From Oligoflexus sp. (GTDB taxonomy: Bacteria > Bdellovibrionota_B > Oligoflexia > Oligoflexales > Oligoflexaceae), in NCBI RefSeq assembly GCF_035712445.1, contig NZ_DASTAT010000030.1, positions 1-47,102 on the forward strand: a stretch of 47,102 nucleotides of DNA, in the 5' to 3' direction. Position numbers and translations under genes: made by a program. How positions within the stretch are numbered: the stretch's first letter is position 1; every line of letters starts with the position of its first letter. Shown here one piece after another: positions 1 to 7,079 of the stretch. The notes under the pieces were generated by a model, which was given only the letters and a program-made list of their open reading frames with translations, did not search any database and was not told the DNA's origin.

Positions 1-103
1 CCACAGTTCATCAGGCATTCGATATCGATCAAAGCTTTTTCCCACAGCAACCTCGGCACGTCGAGAACAACAGCAAGGAATGAAGTGCAGACTCTAAAAA
101 GTT

Positions 104-1183
104 ATGGCAACGATTTCAACAGGTTTTTGGATGAGCTCTAAAGTCGAAGCGGAATTTCGGAGAGATGTCCGTGACCTATTCACAACGCATCTTAACGGGT
201 CTTTGTCCTGCTCATTCGTTAGGGGATGGTTCAGAAGTGAAGAGCAGACGATTTCAGCAGAAAAATATTACAAAGGAAGAGTAGTCAAAGGAAATAATCT
301 GAATCTTCACTTTCACAATATCCTTCTTATGAGTTGTGTCCCTGAAGAAATTCAGGATGAATTTCAATTGAGTTGCTATTTCTACATGAAGTGGTTCCGA
401 TGTTATCGTCAAGCTTGCAAGCAGCGTGGTATTAAGCCAAAACCCTTAAAACCGCCGTATAGAGATGATAATGGTGTCATTCGCGGAAGTGTTGTATTCC
501 TATTCAAAAGATCATTGACAGATGACCAAGGCAACGACTCGTTGGCAAGTTATGTGATAAAGAAGGCGGCTTGGGGCCTTTCGGCTGAAGCCACCGCAAA
601 AAGCCGAAAGAATGAATCCAAGGGTTTAAACATGCAGTCGATTGTTGAGTCGAAACGGGCAACATGCTTTAAGGCAAATGCTGTAAAAATGTTGGTTGTC
701 GTCAATCACGGTCAGCGTGAGTATGAATATTCAAAAATGAAAGAAGGTCCGGTTCATAAACCAAAGAAAACCAAAAAACCGAGGAAAACTCCAGAAGAAA
801 TGATGCATATTTCGTTAAAGAAATATGAAAATGGAGGTGCGGCAAATCTGAAAGTCAGAGCCAGTGCGTGTAAGAAGAAAAATACCAAACCTATATCAAA
901 GAAATCAGATGAGTCAAAGAAATGTAAAAAGGGATTGGGGAACCGCTATATCAACAAAAAATCGAACCAAGAAAAGGAGAATGAAAGAAGGAGGTGGCGC
1001 CCGTATGCTGCGGTAAATCATTCGGAGTATTACAAAGTAGGTGAAGCTGATTTGATAAAAGATGATGTCGAGAGACTATTCGAAGAATTTGTGAAGGAAA
1101 GCTCGGAAGCTCGCGAAAAAGGTAGAAAGAAAAGAAAAAATAAAGTGAAGTTTGAAAAAGGAGAGACCATCCTTGCCTCATGA
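104..1183 (+). CDS. HUH-endonuclease-like (rolling-circle type) replication protein
   Basis: Predicted DNA-nicking replication initiator of a plasmid or similar element. A His-Phe-His triad (residues 69-71, in LNLHFHNILLM) matches the metal-binding HUH motif. About 80 residues later, YVIKK (Tyr150, Lys153/154) matches the catalytic Tyr-x-x-Lys motif. The sequence after it (AWGLSAEATAKSRKNESKG) resembles what follows that motif in Rep_1-type plasmid initiators. The last ~140 residues are very rich in Lys, Arg and Glu, look disordered and probably bind nucleic acid. The gene is AT-rich. A stop codon lies 9 bases before the ATG, so it cannot start earlier; an in-frame ATG at 131 is an alternative. 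The natural stop overlaps the IS66 target duplication, so the gene is intact. Relaxase or phage initiator are other readings. Confidence 0.6.
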   Translation: MATISTGFWMSSKVEAEFRRDVRDLFTTHLNGSLSCSFVRGWFRSEEQTISAEKYYKGRVVKGNNLNLHFHNILLMSCVPEEIQDEFQLSCYFYMKWFRCYRQACKQRGIKPKPLKPPYRDDNGVIRGSVVFLFKRSLTDDQGNDSLASYVIKKAAWGLSAEATAKSRKNESKGLNMQSIVESKRATCFKANAVKMLVVVNHGQREYEYSKMKEGPVHKPKKTKKPRKTPEEMMHISLKKYENGGAANLKVRASACKKKNTKPISKKSDESKKCKKGLGNRYINKKSNQEKENERRRWRPYAAVNHSEYYKVGEADLIKDDVERLFEEFVKESSEAREKGRKKRKNKVKFEKGETILAS

Positions 1184-1189
1184 AAATCT
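1182..1189. repeat. Target-site duplication, left copy
   Basis: The 8 bases GAAAATCT lie directly outside the left inverted repeat of the IS66 element. They are repeated exactly at 3581-3588 outside the right end. Eight bp is the duplication length known for the IS66 family. Confidence 0.9.
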
Positions 1190-1206
1190 GTGTCCTTTCC
1201 GCAACG
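1190..1206 (+). repeat. IS66 left terminal inverted repeat
   Basis: Seventeen bases matching the reverse complement of 3564-3580 at 14 positions, directly inside the 8-bp duplication. Confidence 0.85.
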
Positions 1207-1263
1207 ATTCGTGACTTGAGCTGAGCAATGCGCGACGATCTCCGAAACAAAAGGAGATCCAGT

Positions 1264-1620
1264 ATGCACTCACCATCCATCGCCACAATTAAAGAACAGA
1301 TCGAAGTCTATAGAAAAACTCGGTCCTACCGAAAGCAGCCGATCCCGGACGAGATCATTTCAAACCTTAAGACTCTCGCCCGGTCCATGCCCATCAGTAA
1401 ACTGCAGCGCGAACTGAAACTTTCGGAATCCATCATGAAGCGCATTCGGGAACCAAAAGGTTCCAGCGACGTCATTCGGCTGGCTCCCGTTAACCTCGTG
1501 GGATCAGCAGGCGCGCTGGTTCTCGAAGTATCTTCGCCGCGCGGTGAAACAATATCAGTCCGCGGATTGTCCACGTCGCTGGAAGTGGCGGAACTTATCC
1601 GCGTTCTGCGGGAGGCCTGA
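1264..1620 (+). CDS. tnpA: IS66 accessory protein TnpA (Orf1)
   Basis: First gene of the IS66 element, 118 residues. TnpA is required with TnpB for IS66 transposition, and its exact role is not settled. The N-terminal half is basic and helical (helix-turn-helix-like, around PISKLQRELKLSESIMKRI). The C-terminal half has the pattern common in this family, a hydrophobic strand followed by GLSTSLEVAELIRVL. I chose the ATG at 1264 because AAGGAGAT lies 6 bases upstream; an in-frame start at 1228 lacks such a site. The stop is 2 bases from tnpB, which suggests translational coupling. Confidence 0.8.
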   Translation: MHSPSIATIKEQIEVYRKTRSYRKQPIPDEIISNLKTLARSMPISKLQRELKLSESIMKRIREPKGSSDVIRLAPVNLVGSAGALVLEVSSPRGETISVRGLSTSLEVAELIRVLREA

Positions 1621-1622
1621 GC

Positions 1623-2138
1623 ATGTTGGCCTTGACGCCGCACTTGCGTATCTTTGTGGCCTTCGACCCAATCGACTTCCGTTGTGGCATGAATCGACTG
1701 GCTCAGATTGCCAAGGATCTTTTCAATGAGGATCCTCAATCGGGCGTCCTGTTTGTGTTTCGAAACCGCCGTCAAAGTGAAGTAAAAATGCTTGTCTATG
1801 ATGGCTCAGGATATTATCTGATACACAAACGACTCTCTAGCGGTCGACTCGCTTTTTGGCCTAAAACTCTTCTTCAGCAGAAAGAGCCTGGAATCACGGT
1901 GGAATCCAGCGAGCTGCTTGTTCTTTTGCGCGGTGGCGATCCGCGTGGGACAATACCGGAATCATGGAAGAGAGTCGAGCCGAATGGCTTCGAAAAAAAA
2001 TCTTCATCCCGACCTAAGCGGGATCGAGACGGCACAACTCGAAGAGCGTCTGCGCACGGGCCAACTGACCACGAGCGATGTGGAGCATTTGCTAAAAATC
2101 CTGGCCCTGTTTTCGACCCTTCGCCAGCTCCTTCATAA
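1623..2138 (+). CDS. tnpB: IS66 accessory protein TnpB (Orf2), extended
   Basis: Second IS66 gene. Residues 1-~115 carry the family core: LRIFVAFDPIDFRCGMNRLA near the start and LFVFRNRRQSEVKMLVYDGSGYYL in the middle, as in IS66 Orf2 (PF05717). Family members are usually about 115 residues. Here the frame stays open to residue 171, and the last ~50 residues (Pro, Arg and Ser rich) come from DNA that also encodes the tnpC N-terminus. The tail is either a real overlapping extension or the result of an indel that removed the original stop. The start is 2 bases after the tnpA stop. Confidence 0.8.
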   Translation: MLALTPHLRIFVAFDPIDFRCGMNRLAQIAKDLFNEDPQSGVLFVFRNRRQSEVKMLVYDGSGYYLIHKRLSSGRLAFWPKTLLQQKEPGITVESSELLVLLRGGDPRGTIPESWKRVEPNGFEKKSSSRPKRDRDGTTRRASAHGPTDHERCGAFAKNPGPVFDPSPAPS

Positions 2139-3555
2139 AAGAAGTCTCGGCCTGTTGACCTTGTTAAGGCGCATGTTCGGAGTCAAATCCGAGCCGCACA
2201 ATGCTTCGGACGATGAGCGGCCCAGGGAAAAATCAAATGACGGCAACGGTGGCCATGGCCGTCGCGGACGCGACGGCTATCCTGGAGCTGAGCGTTTTCC
2301 TGTCGAGCATCCTGACCTCAAACCAAAGCAGAAATGCCCCGAATGCAACAAGGGTCGGCTTTACGAAGCCGAGCCGGCTGTTGACTATGCCTGGGAGGGC
2401 ACCGCCCCTCTTCACCTCACAATATATCTTCTGCAAAAACTCCTGTGTCCGGAGTGCAAGACTTCGTTCACCGCGCCTTCGCCTGGTGAAGGACTGTCCC
2501 GCACAGTCGACGATAGCCAGGATTCAATGAAAACGGGTACCGTCGACGCAAATGCCAGCGCAAACGCGATGGTTGCTGGAATGCGCTTTGAATATGGTGT
2601 TCCCCACTATCGTCTGGCAAAAATCCAGGAACGCAGAGGCATGGCGTTGCCGGCTGCAAACCAGGATCGCATGATTAAACAGGTGGCTTTCAGTGCAGCC
2701 CCGGTCCACGAAGTCCTTGTCCGGATGGCTGCAGACGGTGAACTATTGCAGAGCGATGACACTAAAATGAAAATCCTGAATTGCCTGAAAAATGGCCAGG
2801 ATCCACCAATCAAAAGAACACAAACAACGGTCATCATCAGCCATGTCAAGGGCCGCGCCATCACATTGCATGTGACAGGGCCGTCGCAGGCCGGGGCTAA
2901 CGTATCGGCTATCCTCGCGTCACGATCCGAAGATCTTGAACCGCCCATTCATATGTGTGATGGACTAAGCGCCAATAATTTAACTGAAAATGCCGTTGTC
3001 GCCAATTGTCTGGATCATGCTCGACGCAAGTTTTATGACTTGCGCACCTCGTACAAAGACGAAGTAAATTATATTCTTTCGGAGCTGCAAAAGGTCTATC
3101 TCGTGGATCGAGAAGTCAAAGAACTGCCGGCAAACGAGCGACTGGCCATGCATCTGAAGCTAAGCAAACCGACCCTGGACAGTCTTCATCAATGGATGCC
3201 GGATCAATTCACCGAACGAAATGTCGAGCCAAATTCCCCGCTCGGAAAAGCCATCAATTATTCGTTCAGAAGGTGGCCGGAGTTGACCAGGTTCCTGGAA
3301 ATGCCGGGCGTTCCATTGTCCAACAGCGATACCGAGCAGGCCATCAAGTGGGCCATCTGCCATCGTAAAAACTCGCTGTTTTATAGAACCCAGAACGGCG
3401 CAAGGAATGGCGATATCATTCAATCCATCATCAAGACCTGCAATAGCGCGAACGTCAACAGCTTCGACTATCTCGTCGCGCTTCAGGAGAACCGTTCGCG
3501 GGTGTATGCGAACCCTGAGATGTGGCTGCCGTGGAACTATAGGTCCCATCTCTGA
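1984..3555 (+). CDS. tnpC: IS66-family DDE transposase TnpC
   Basis: Catalyses cut and strand transfer of the element; 523 residues, full length. Order: N-terminal helical region (1-75), a low-complexity linker, a zinc finger (Cys118-x2-Cys121 and Cys155-x2-Cys158, the zf-IS66 domain), then the DDE core. Likely catalytic residues are Asp258 or Asp259 (SDDTKMKIL), Asp326 (HMCDGLSANN) and Glu451 (SDTEQAIKWAI). The C-terminus has the family signature RKNSLFYRTQNGARNGDIIQ. I placed the start at the ATG at 1984 (MASKKNLHPDL). A longer form from 1918 would add 22 residues that do not look like family sequence. It overlaps the end of tnpB by 155 bases. Confidence 0.88.
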   Translation: MASKKNLHPDLSGIETAQLEERLRTGQLTTSDVEHLLKILALFSTLRQLLHKRSLGLLTLLRRMFGVKSEPHNASDDERPREKSNDGNGGHGRRGRDGYPGAERFPVEHPDLKPKQKCPECNKGRLYEAEPAVDYAWEGTAPLHLTIYLLQKLLCPECKTSFTAPSPGEGLSRTVDDSQDSMKTGTVDANASANAMVAGMRFEYGVPHYRLAKIQERRGMALPAANQDRMIKQVAFSAAPVHEVLVRMAADGELLQSDDTKMKILNCLKNGQDPPIKRTQTTVIISHVKGRAITLHVTGPSQAGANVSAILASRSEDLEPPIHMCDGLSANNLTENAVVANCLDHARRKFYDLRTSYKDEVNYILSELQKVYLVDREVKELPANERLAMHLKLSKPTLDSLHQWMPDQFTERNVEPNSPLGKAINYSFRRWPELTRFLEMPGVPLSNSDTEQAIKWAICHRKNSLFYRTQNGARNGDIIQSIIKTCNSANVNSFDYLVALQENRSRVYANPEMWLPWNYRSHL

Positions 3556-3563
3556 TTTTTATT

Positions 3564-3580
3564 CTTTCCGGAAAGCACAC
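3564..3580 (-). repeat. IS66 right terminal inverted repeat
   Basis: Partner of the repeat at 1190-1206. It ends exactly where the right copy of the 8-bp duplication begins. Confidence 0.85.
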
Positions 3581-3588
3581 GAAAATCT
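3581..3588. repeat. Target-site duplication, right copy
   Basis: GAAAATCT, identical to 1182-1189. It abuts the stop codon of the minus-strand gene that ends at 3589. Confidence 0.9.
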
Positions 3589-3966
3589 TTAGTTTTGAGC
3601 CTTGATTTCTATACGAACGGCATCATCCCAATTGTTGTCCAGATTCCGAATAGTCTGTAGCTCAATCTTTTCATCCTCCGGCAGCGATGGAATAGGTTTA
3701 TTATTTTGAGTCAATGAGAGCTGAATTAGGCGGATGAAAAAGACGGGGTGGCAGGACGCTGGAACGTTTGTTTCGAGGGTATAGACGTTTGACTGGATGA
3801 TCTTCCAGGAATTTTCAGAAAGCGCCATGTTGAAATTTTGAATTAAATAACCGTCGACAATGACGGATGATTGTTCAATATGAACTTCATGCGCAGTTGT
3901 CTGTGGATGACCTGTGCCACATGCTATTGTAGATATTGCAGCAATGACTGATATAACCCATTTCAC
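3589..3966 (-). CDS. Secreted or lipoprotein-like small unknown protein
   Basis: 125 residues, not recognised. A short N-terminal hydrophobic segment (MKWVISVIAAISTIACG) looks like a signal peptide. Cys16 is a possible lipidation site, but the -3 residue is Thr, so the lipobox is imperfect. The mature part is mixed beta-like sequence with one further Cys (PASCHPVFF). Its start overlaps the stop of the upstream gene by 4 bases (ATGA), so the two are probably co-translated. It is the last gene of a three-gene minus-strand operon (4577 to 3589) in the mobile region. Function unknown. Confidence 0.6.
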   Translation of the reverse strand: MKWVISVIAAISTIACGTGHPQTTAHEVHIEQSSVIVDGYLIQNFNMALSENSWKIIQSNVYTLETNVPASCHPVFFIRLIQLSLTQNNKPIPSLPEDEKIELQTIRNLDNNWDDAVRIEIKAQN

Positions 3967-4295
3967 GATTTCGCTCCATGTTTGCGATTTTTGCGTTGAA
4001 AATTGGTTCCAAAATTGTGATCAGCAAAAAGCGTCGTGCAATATAAGAGAAGGTCATTCTGATCTGCGTGTATCTGCTTCAGATTGCTAGCGATAGGTGC
4101 GAGGCGATCTGATTCAAAGTTTGAGAGGATGTCTTCATGTCGTTTGAGATGAAGTTTTATTTGCTGACACTGCTCGTGTGCTGATTTTTTTTCTGCTTCG
4201 AATTTTGAAATGATTCTTTTGATCCTGAGATGAATGAGGATGAGTAGGAGTCCAATGATTGCTTCGATTGCGAGAAGACCAATGGAAAAAACCAT
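3963..4295 (-). CDS. Small single-pass membrane protein with coiled coil
   Basis: 110 residues, not recognised. One strong transmembrane segment (about residues 2-23) is followed by a basic stretch and a long charged helix (about 28-80, typical coiled-coil spacing), then a basic tail. The layout is like small holin/spanin-type or plasmid-borne accessory membrane proteins, but nothing identifies the function. I chose the ATG at 4295 because AGGAG lies 7 bases upstream. A TTG two codons earlier would be only 1 base from that site. It overlaps the next gene by 4 bases. Confidence 0.6.
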   Translation of the reverse strand: MVFSIGLLAIEAIIGLLLILIHLRIKRIISKFEAEKKSAHEQCQQIKLHLKRHEDILSNFESDRLAPIASNLKQIHADQNDLLLYCTTLFADHNFGTNFQRKNRKHGAKS

Positions 4296-4325
4296 ATTCA
4301 AACTCCTGCTTTTCTGATGTGTTTC

Positions 4326-4577
4326 TTATGAAGCGATACCTGATATCCAAATTTGGTCCTTGTCATTTACACTCACATGCACCAGCACATACTTTTGATC
4401 GTTAGCTATAAGGTCAAGATTGCTGCTGGCGTAGATCAGCCGGTGGCCGGGCTCGACAGATCCATCAGAATTGAAAAATGGGCTGCTCGCCAATGCTTTG
4501 TAAGAGAAAAAGGCCCCACTGCCCGATCTGGCCATTCGATGCTGCTTTGCAAGGATTCTGATTTTCAAAATGTACAT
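4326..4577 (-). CDS. Small unknown protein, first gene of the 3-gene operon
   Basis: 83 residues, not recognised. There is no signal peptide or membrane segment. The C-terminal half looks like a small beta domain (RLIYASSNLDLIANDQKYVL, then VHVSVNDKDQIWIS). The ATG at 4577 follows GGAGG at a good distance; the open frame extends further upstream but without a ribosome site. The stop lies 30 bases before the next gene. It shares the AT-rich composition of the mobile segment. Confidence 0.5.
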   Translation of the reverse strand: MYILKIRILAKQHRMARSGSGAFFSYKALASSPFFNSDGSVEPGHRLIYASSNLDLIANDQKYVLVHVSVNDKDQIWISGIAS

Positions 4578-4960
4578 TAAAACCTCCGATTTTTTGATTT
4601 CGAAGGGCGGTTTGCCCCTCACAAACACAACGGGCAAACGCCTGAAGATCGAAAGCATGCCGTGAGCTGCAATGGGGGTGGTGTCCGAAGGCAAAAGCCT
4701 TTTGAGCGGAAGAAGTGACATGAAAAGGCGCGCTGACGCATGCTTTAACCCGCTATGCAGCGAGCAATGCATCGAAGGAGGTTTTAAGGATAATATTGAA
4801 GTTCCTGCTCAATGCATCATCGGCTCGCTCAGGTGGGAGAAGGTGCGTCTCGAAGGCTTTTGGGCTCTGCTGATCCTTTAAAAATGAGGCTGTTCTGTGA
4901 TAGACTGGCCTGAATGTTGACGACGAAGGCAGAGCAATTTTTTGAAAGAGATCATTGGAT
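4578..4960. other. Intergenic stretch, no supported gene
   Basis: Lies upstream of the three-gene operon. Several short open frames exist on both strands, but none has a ribosome site or protein-like composition. Presumably it contains the operon promoter, which I could not place. Confidence 0.4.
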
Positions 4961-5101
4961 ATGCCCACCAAGGATGAAAAGGCAAAAAAGAGAAGAGAGA
5001 ATAGGAAGCGAAAAGAACAACTGAATCAAGTGGAAGCCGCTGTCGTAGTCTCCATGCCTGTTCTGTCTGCGCATCAGGATCGCGTGTATAAGCGGCCTTA
5101 G
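4961..5101 (+). CDS. Possible small basic protein (46 aa)
   Basis: Short frame starting MPTKDEKAKKRRENRKRKEQ. The first half is almost all charged residues and helical; the second half is neutral. GAAAGAGA lies 9 bases upstream as a weak ribosome site. It is too short to judge by composition alone and has no recognised relatives. It may be a small nucleic-acid-binding protein of the mobile element, or chance. Confidence 0.3.
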   Translation: MPTKDEKAKKRRENRKRKEQLNQVEAAVVVSMPVLSAHQDRVYKRP

Positions 5102-5508
5102 CTTGCGGGGCAGCCCGGTAAACACCCACTACGTCTCTAGCTTTTATCGACCTCGATATATCTGCGATGCGAGTGCGAGCTTAATCATTTTGGTAGTCGT
5201 GCGCATTTACGTGCAATCACGCGGGCTGGGCGGATGACGATATTTACCTGCACAACTCGAAACAAACTTTGAAGTCTGGAAGAGCTGGCAATTGACCTCA
5301 CGGGTTCTCCCGCGTTTCCGAAGATGATTAATTGAAGTTATTTCATTTACTTATATATAGACTAGACTGATCAAGTTCGGGCCTTGGCAAAAGTGACAGG
5401 GAATGGCGAAAACGATTTGTTATTTCAAGTCTGAGTGCTGTCTGCAAAGGGATTGACCCGGGAGATGGGTGATGGTATCCGAATATTGCGTACCTTAAAG
5501 GAGCTAAA
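5102..5508. other. Intergenic stretch with promoter, no gene seen
   Basis: No supported coding frame. It holds a promoter candidate for the 5509 gene (5332-5359) and a small GC hairpin, CGGGttctCCCG, near 5301-5312. Confidence 0.4.
5332..5359 (+). promoter_or_regulatory. Sigma-70-type promoter candidate for the 5509 gene
   Basis: TTGAAG (5332-5337), 16-base AT-rich spacer, TATATA (5354-5359). An 18-base spacing to TATAGA is also possible. It would give a leader of about 140 bases before the ATG. Confidence 0.5.
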
Positions 5509-6858
5509 ATGAGAGCTATCGCCATATTATCCGCCATTACGGCAGCAGCCCTTGCTACAGCGCAGGCCGCTTATTCAGATCAGATCTTTCCGCTTGGGGA
5601 GCCAGCAGACAAAACTGATGGTCTGATCAAATCTTTTTGCCTTTTGGAATCCGTCTCAGGCCAGGAATCCAAATCTTGTATGGACGCAGTTAACGCCTGG
5701 GCTGGCGAGGAGATCGTTGCCAGCTGTGCTGAGGAGCAGGCCAAAGCTCTCGCAAAATCACCAGGCGTGAAATATATGGATATGGTTAACGGCGGTGTTT
5801 GGCATACCAGCTATCGGAAAGACAAAGACGGTAGTGACCATCGACATGATTGGTCAGACGGCATGAGAGAAGAGGCTGGTCAAGAGCTTGGGACAAGATA
5901 TGTGACGCGACTTCGGGAAAAAACAGCCGAGCGGGAGTTACAAAATACAACGTCAGCAGACAAAAATTGGTCCACTGATGGAAACATCGGTGTGTCGGGA
6001 AAACTCTTTGGAACCGGAGTTGATGCTGGAGTAGGCCACGAGCGCGGCGGATCTTCAGGAACAGAGAAAACAGTCACCCAGAAAGGCCCAACCCAGGCTG
6101 AGATAGACAGTGAATTCGCCAGGGGGTACAAGGAAGGCTATAAAAATCCTCAAAAGGCAGGTATCCCTCCTGATGTTGCTTGCGAAAAAGGTCAACCGAC
6201 TTGTTACAGTTCAAACGGCAATGTGAAGAATGAGCACCCAAAATCCGATCCTCCGCCGACAAAGGAACCTACGAAAGTTCCACCTCGCGTGTCTTCGGAC
6301 GACTCGTCAAAACCTGACGATACAAAGACAGTGGATGCTTCTGATTCCTCCAACAAGGTGATATCTGACAACGAAGAGGCTAAAAAGCCGGACACAGCAG
6401 TATCAACTGTCGCCAATGATGGAGTGCTTAACTTAAGCCCCATGCAGCTCTGCGTTGCAAAAGCCGTTGAAAAGAAGTTTGGAAAAAACGGGGGACTTGG
6501 CTCAAAAGTCGTCGTGCAGACTGACAGCAGCAAGACACCAGAGGAACTCAAAAAGATCAACACCCAGATGCTGAAAATGGGTATATGTGATGAAACCTAT
6601 TGGGGTAAAGCTTACTGCACGGACTACCTTAAGAAGCTGAATTACGGACTGGGAACATCTGTTCGAGGCGTAAAAATTGATAGCAGCTCTTTTGTTTTAC
6701 CACGTCAGCCGCAACGCCCCCTCATCAATCCTGGAGCGATTGATTTGGGTAACCCTGAAAACTTCGACAACGGACCTGATGCCTGGAATGAAGGAGCACC
6801 TTTTCCAAAGGCACTCCCTTGCAGTGGGATTTTTTCCCGAGGGTGTCTGTCCGAATAA
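5509..6858 (+). CDS. Secreted unknown protein, 449 aa
   Basis: Not recognised. A clear signal peptide (residues 1-~23, MRAIAILSAITAAALATAQA, cleavage near AYS) predicts export. Residues 24-150 contain three Cys (in SFCLLE, KSCMD and ASCAEE) and read as a compact helical domain. Residues ~150-190 are Gly/Ser-rich, and 230-310 form a Pro/Ser/Asp/Lys-rich disordered linker. The C-terminal part (310-449) has six more Cys, suggesting disulphides and a second folded domain. The ATG follows AAAGGAGC at an ideal distance. It stands alone between the small operon and the recombinase and is likely cargo of the mobile element. A role as an exported effector, surface or conjugation-related protein is possible but unproven. 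Confidence 0.65.
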   Translation: MRAIAILSAITAAALATAQAAYSDQIFPLGEPADKTDGLIKSFCLLESVSGQESKSCMDAVNAWAGEEIVASCAEEQAKALAKSPGVKYMDMVNGGVWHTSYRKDKDGSDHRHDWSDGMREEAGQELGTRYVTRLREKTAERELQNTTSADKNWSTDGNIGVSGKLFGTGVDAGVGHERGGSSGTEKTVTQKGPTQAEIDSEFARGYKEGYKNPQKAGIPPDVACEKGQPTCYSSNGNVKNEHPKSDPPPTKEPTKVPPRVSSDDSSKPDDTKTVDASDSSNKVISDNEEAKKPDTAVSTVANDGVLNLSPMQLCVAKAVEKKFGKNGGLGSKVVVQTDSSKTPEELKKINTQMLKMGICDETYWGKAYCTDYLKKLNYGLGTSVRGVKIDSSSFVLPRQPQRPLINPGAIDLGNPENFDNGPDAWNEGAPFPKALPCSGIFSRGCLSE

Positions 6859-7027
6859 GAAACCTACCAGGGGGGGGGCGCGAGACCCTACCCGGTGGTG
6901 GACTGCCACGACCAATTCGGCTGCCAGTTGTGAAGCCTATAACCTGACAACAGAGCCCTGGACTATCCTTCTGGGGTTTTTCACTTTCAGTCTCAAATCA
7001 GCTCATCAGCCTTGTCCTTAGCCTGGA

Positions 7028-7053
7028 CTCAAGTTGCTCTTTGCAATCTTGAG
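7028..7053. other. Inverted repeat between cargo gene and recombinase
   Basis: CTCAAGTTGC, a 5-base loop, then GCAATCTTGAG: a 10-bp stem with one bulged T. It lies 27 bases beyond the recombinase stop, with no T-run on either strand, so it is not a classical terminator. It could be a transcript-end structure or a recombination/regulatory site. Confidence 0.35.
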
Positions 7054-7079
7054 CTGAGGTCCCTGTCGAGTTCAGCTTC

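Larger units (their letters stand above)
1190..3580 (+). mobile_element. Complete IS66-family insertion sequence, 2391 bp
   Basis: The element has three genes in the IS66 order (tnpA, tnpB, tnpC). Its ends are imperfect inverted repeats: GTGTCCTTTCCGCAACG at 1190-1206 against GTGTGCTTTCCGGAAAG (reverse strand of 3564-3580), 14 of 17 identical. A perfect 8-bp duplication flanks both ends. The termini begin GTGT rather than the GTAA I associate with classical IS66. It sits between two convergent genes whose stop codons would be about 5 bases apart without it, so it breaks neither. Identical duplications and three full-length genes suggest a recent, potentially active copy. Confidence 0.9.

Noticed and set aside
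1228..1263. Longer tnpA start at 1228
   Set aside because: The extra 12 residues precede an ideal ribosome site that serves the ATG at 1264.
4753..4971. 72-codon minus-strand frame in the intergenic region
   Set aside because: No ribosome site, no protein-like pattern; conflicts with the plausible promoter region of the small operon.
6865..6895. Run of nine G near 6870 as a phase-variation tract
   Set aside because: It lies outside any supported gene, 10 or more bases after the 5509 gene's stop, so no frame would be switched.
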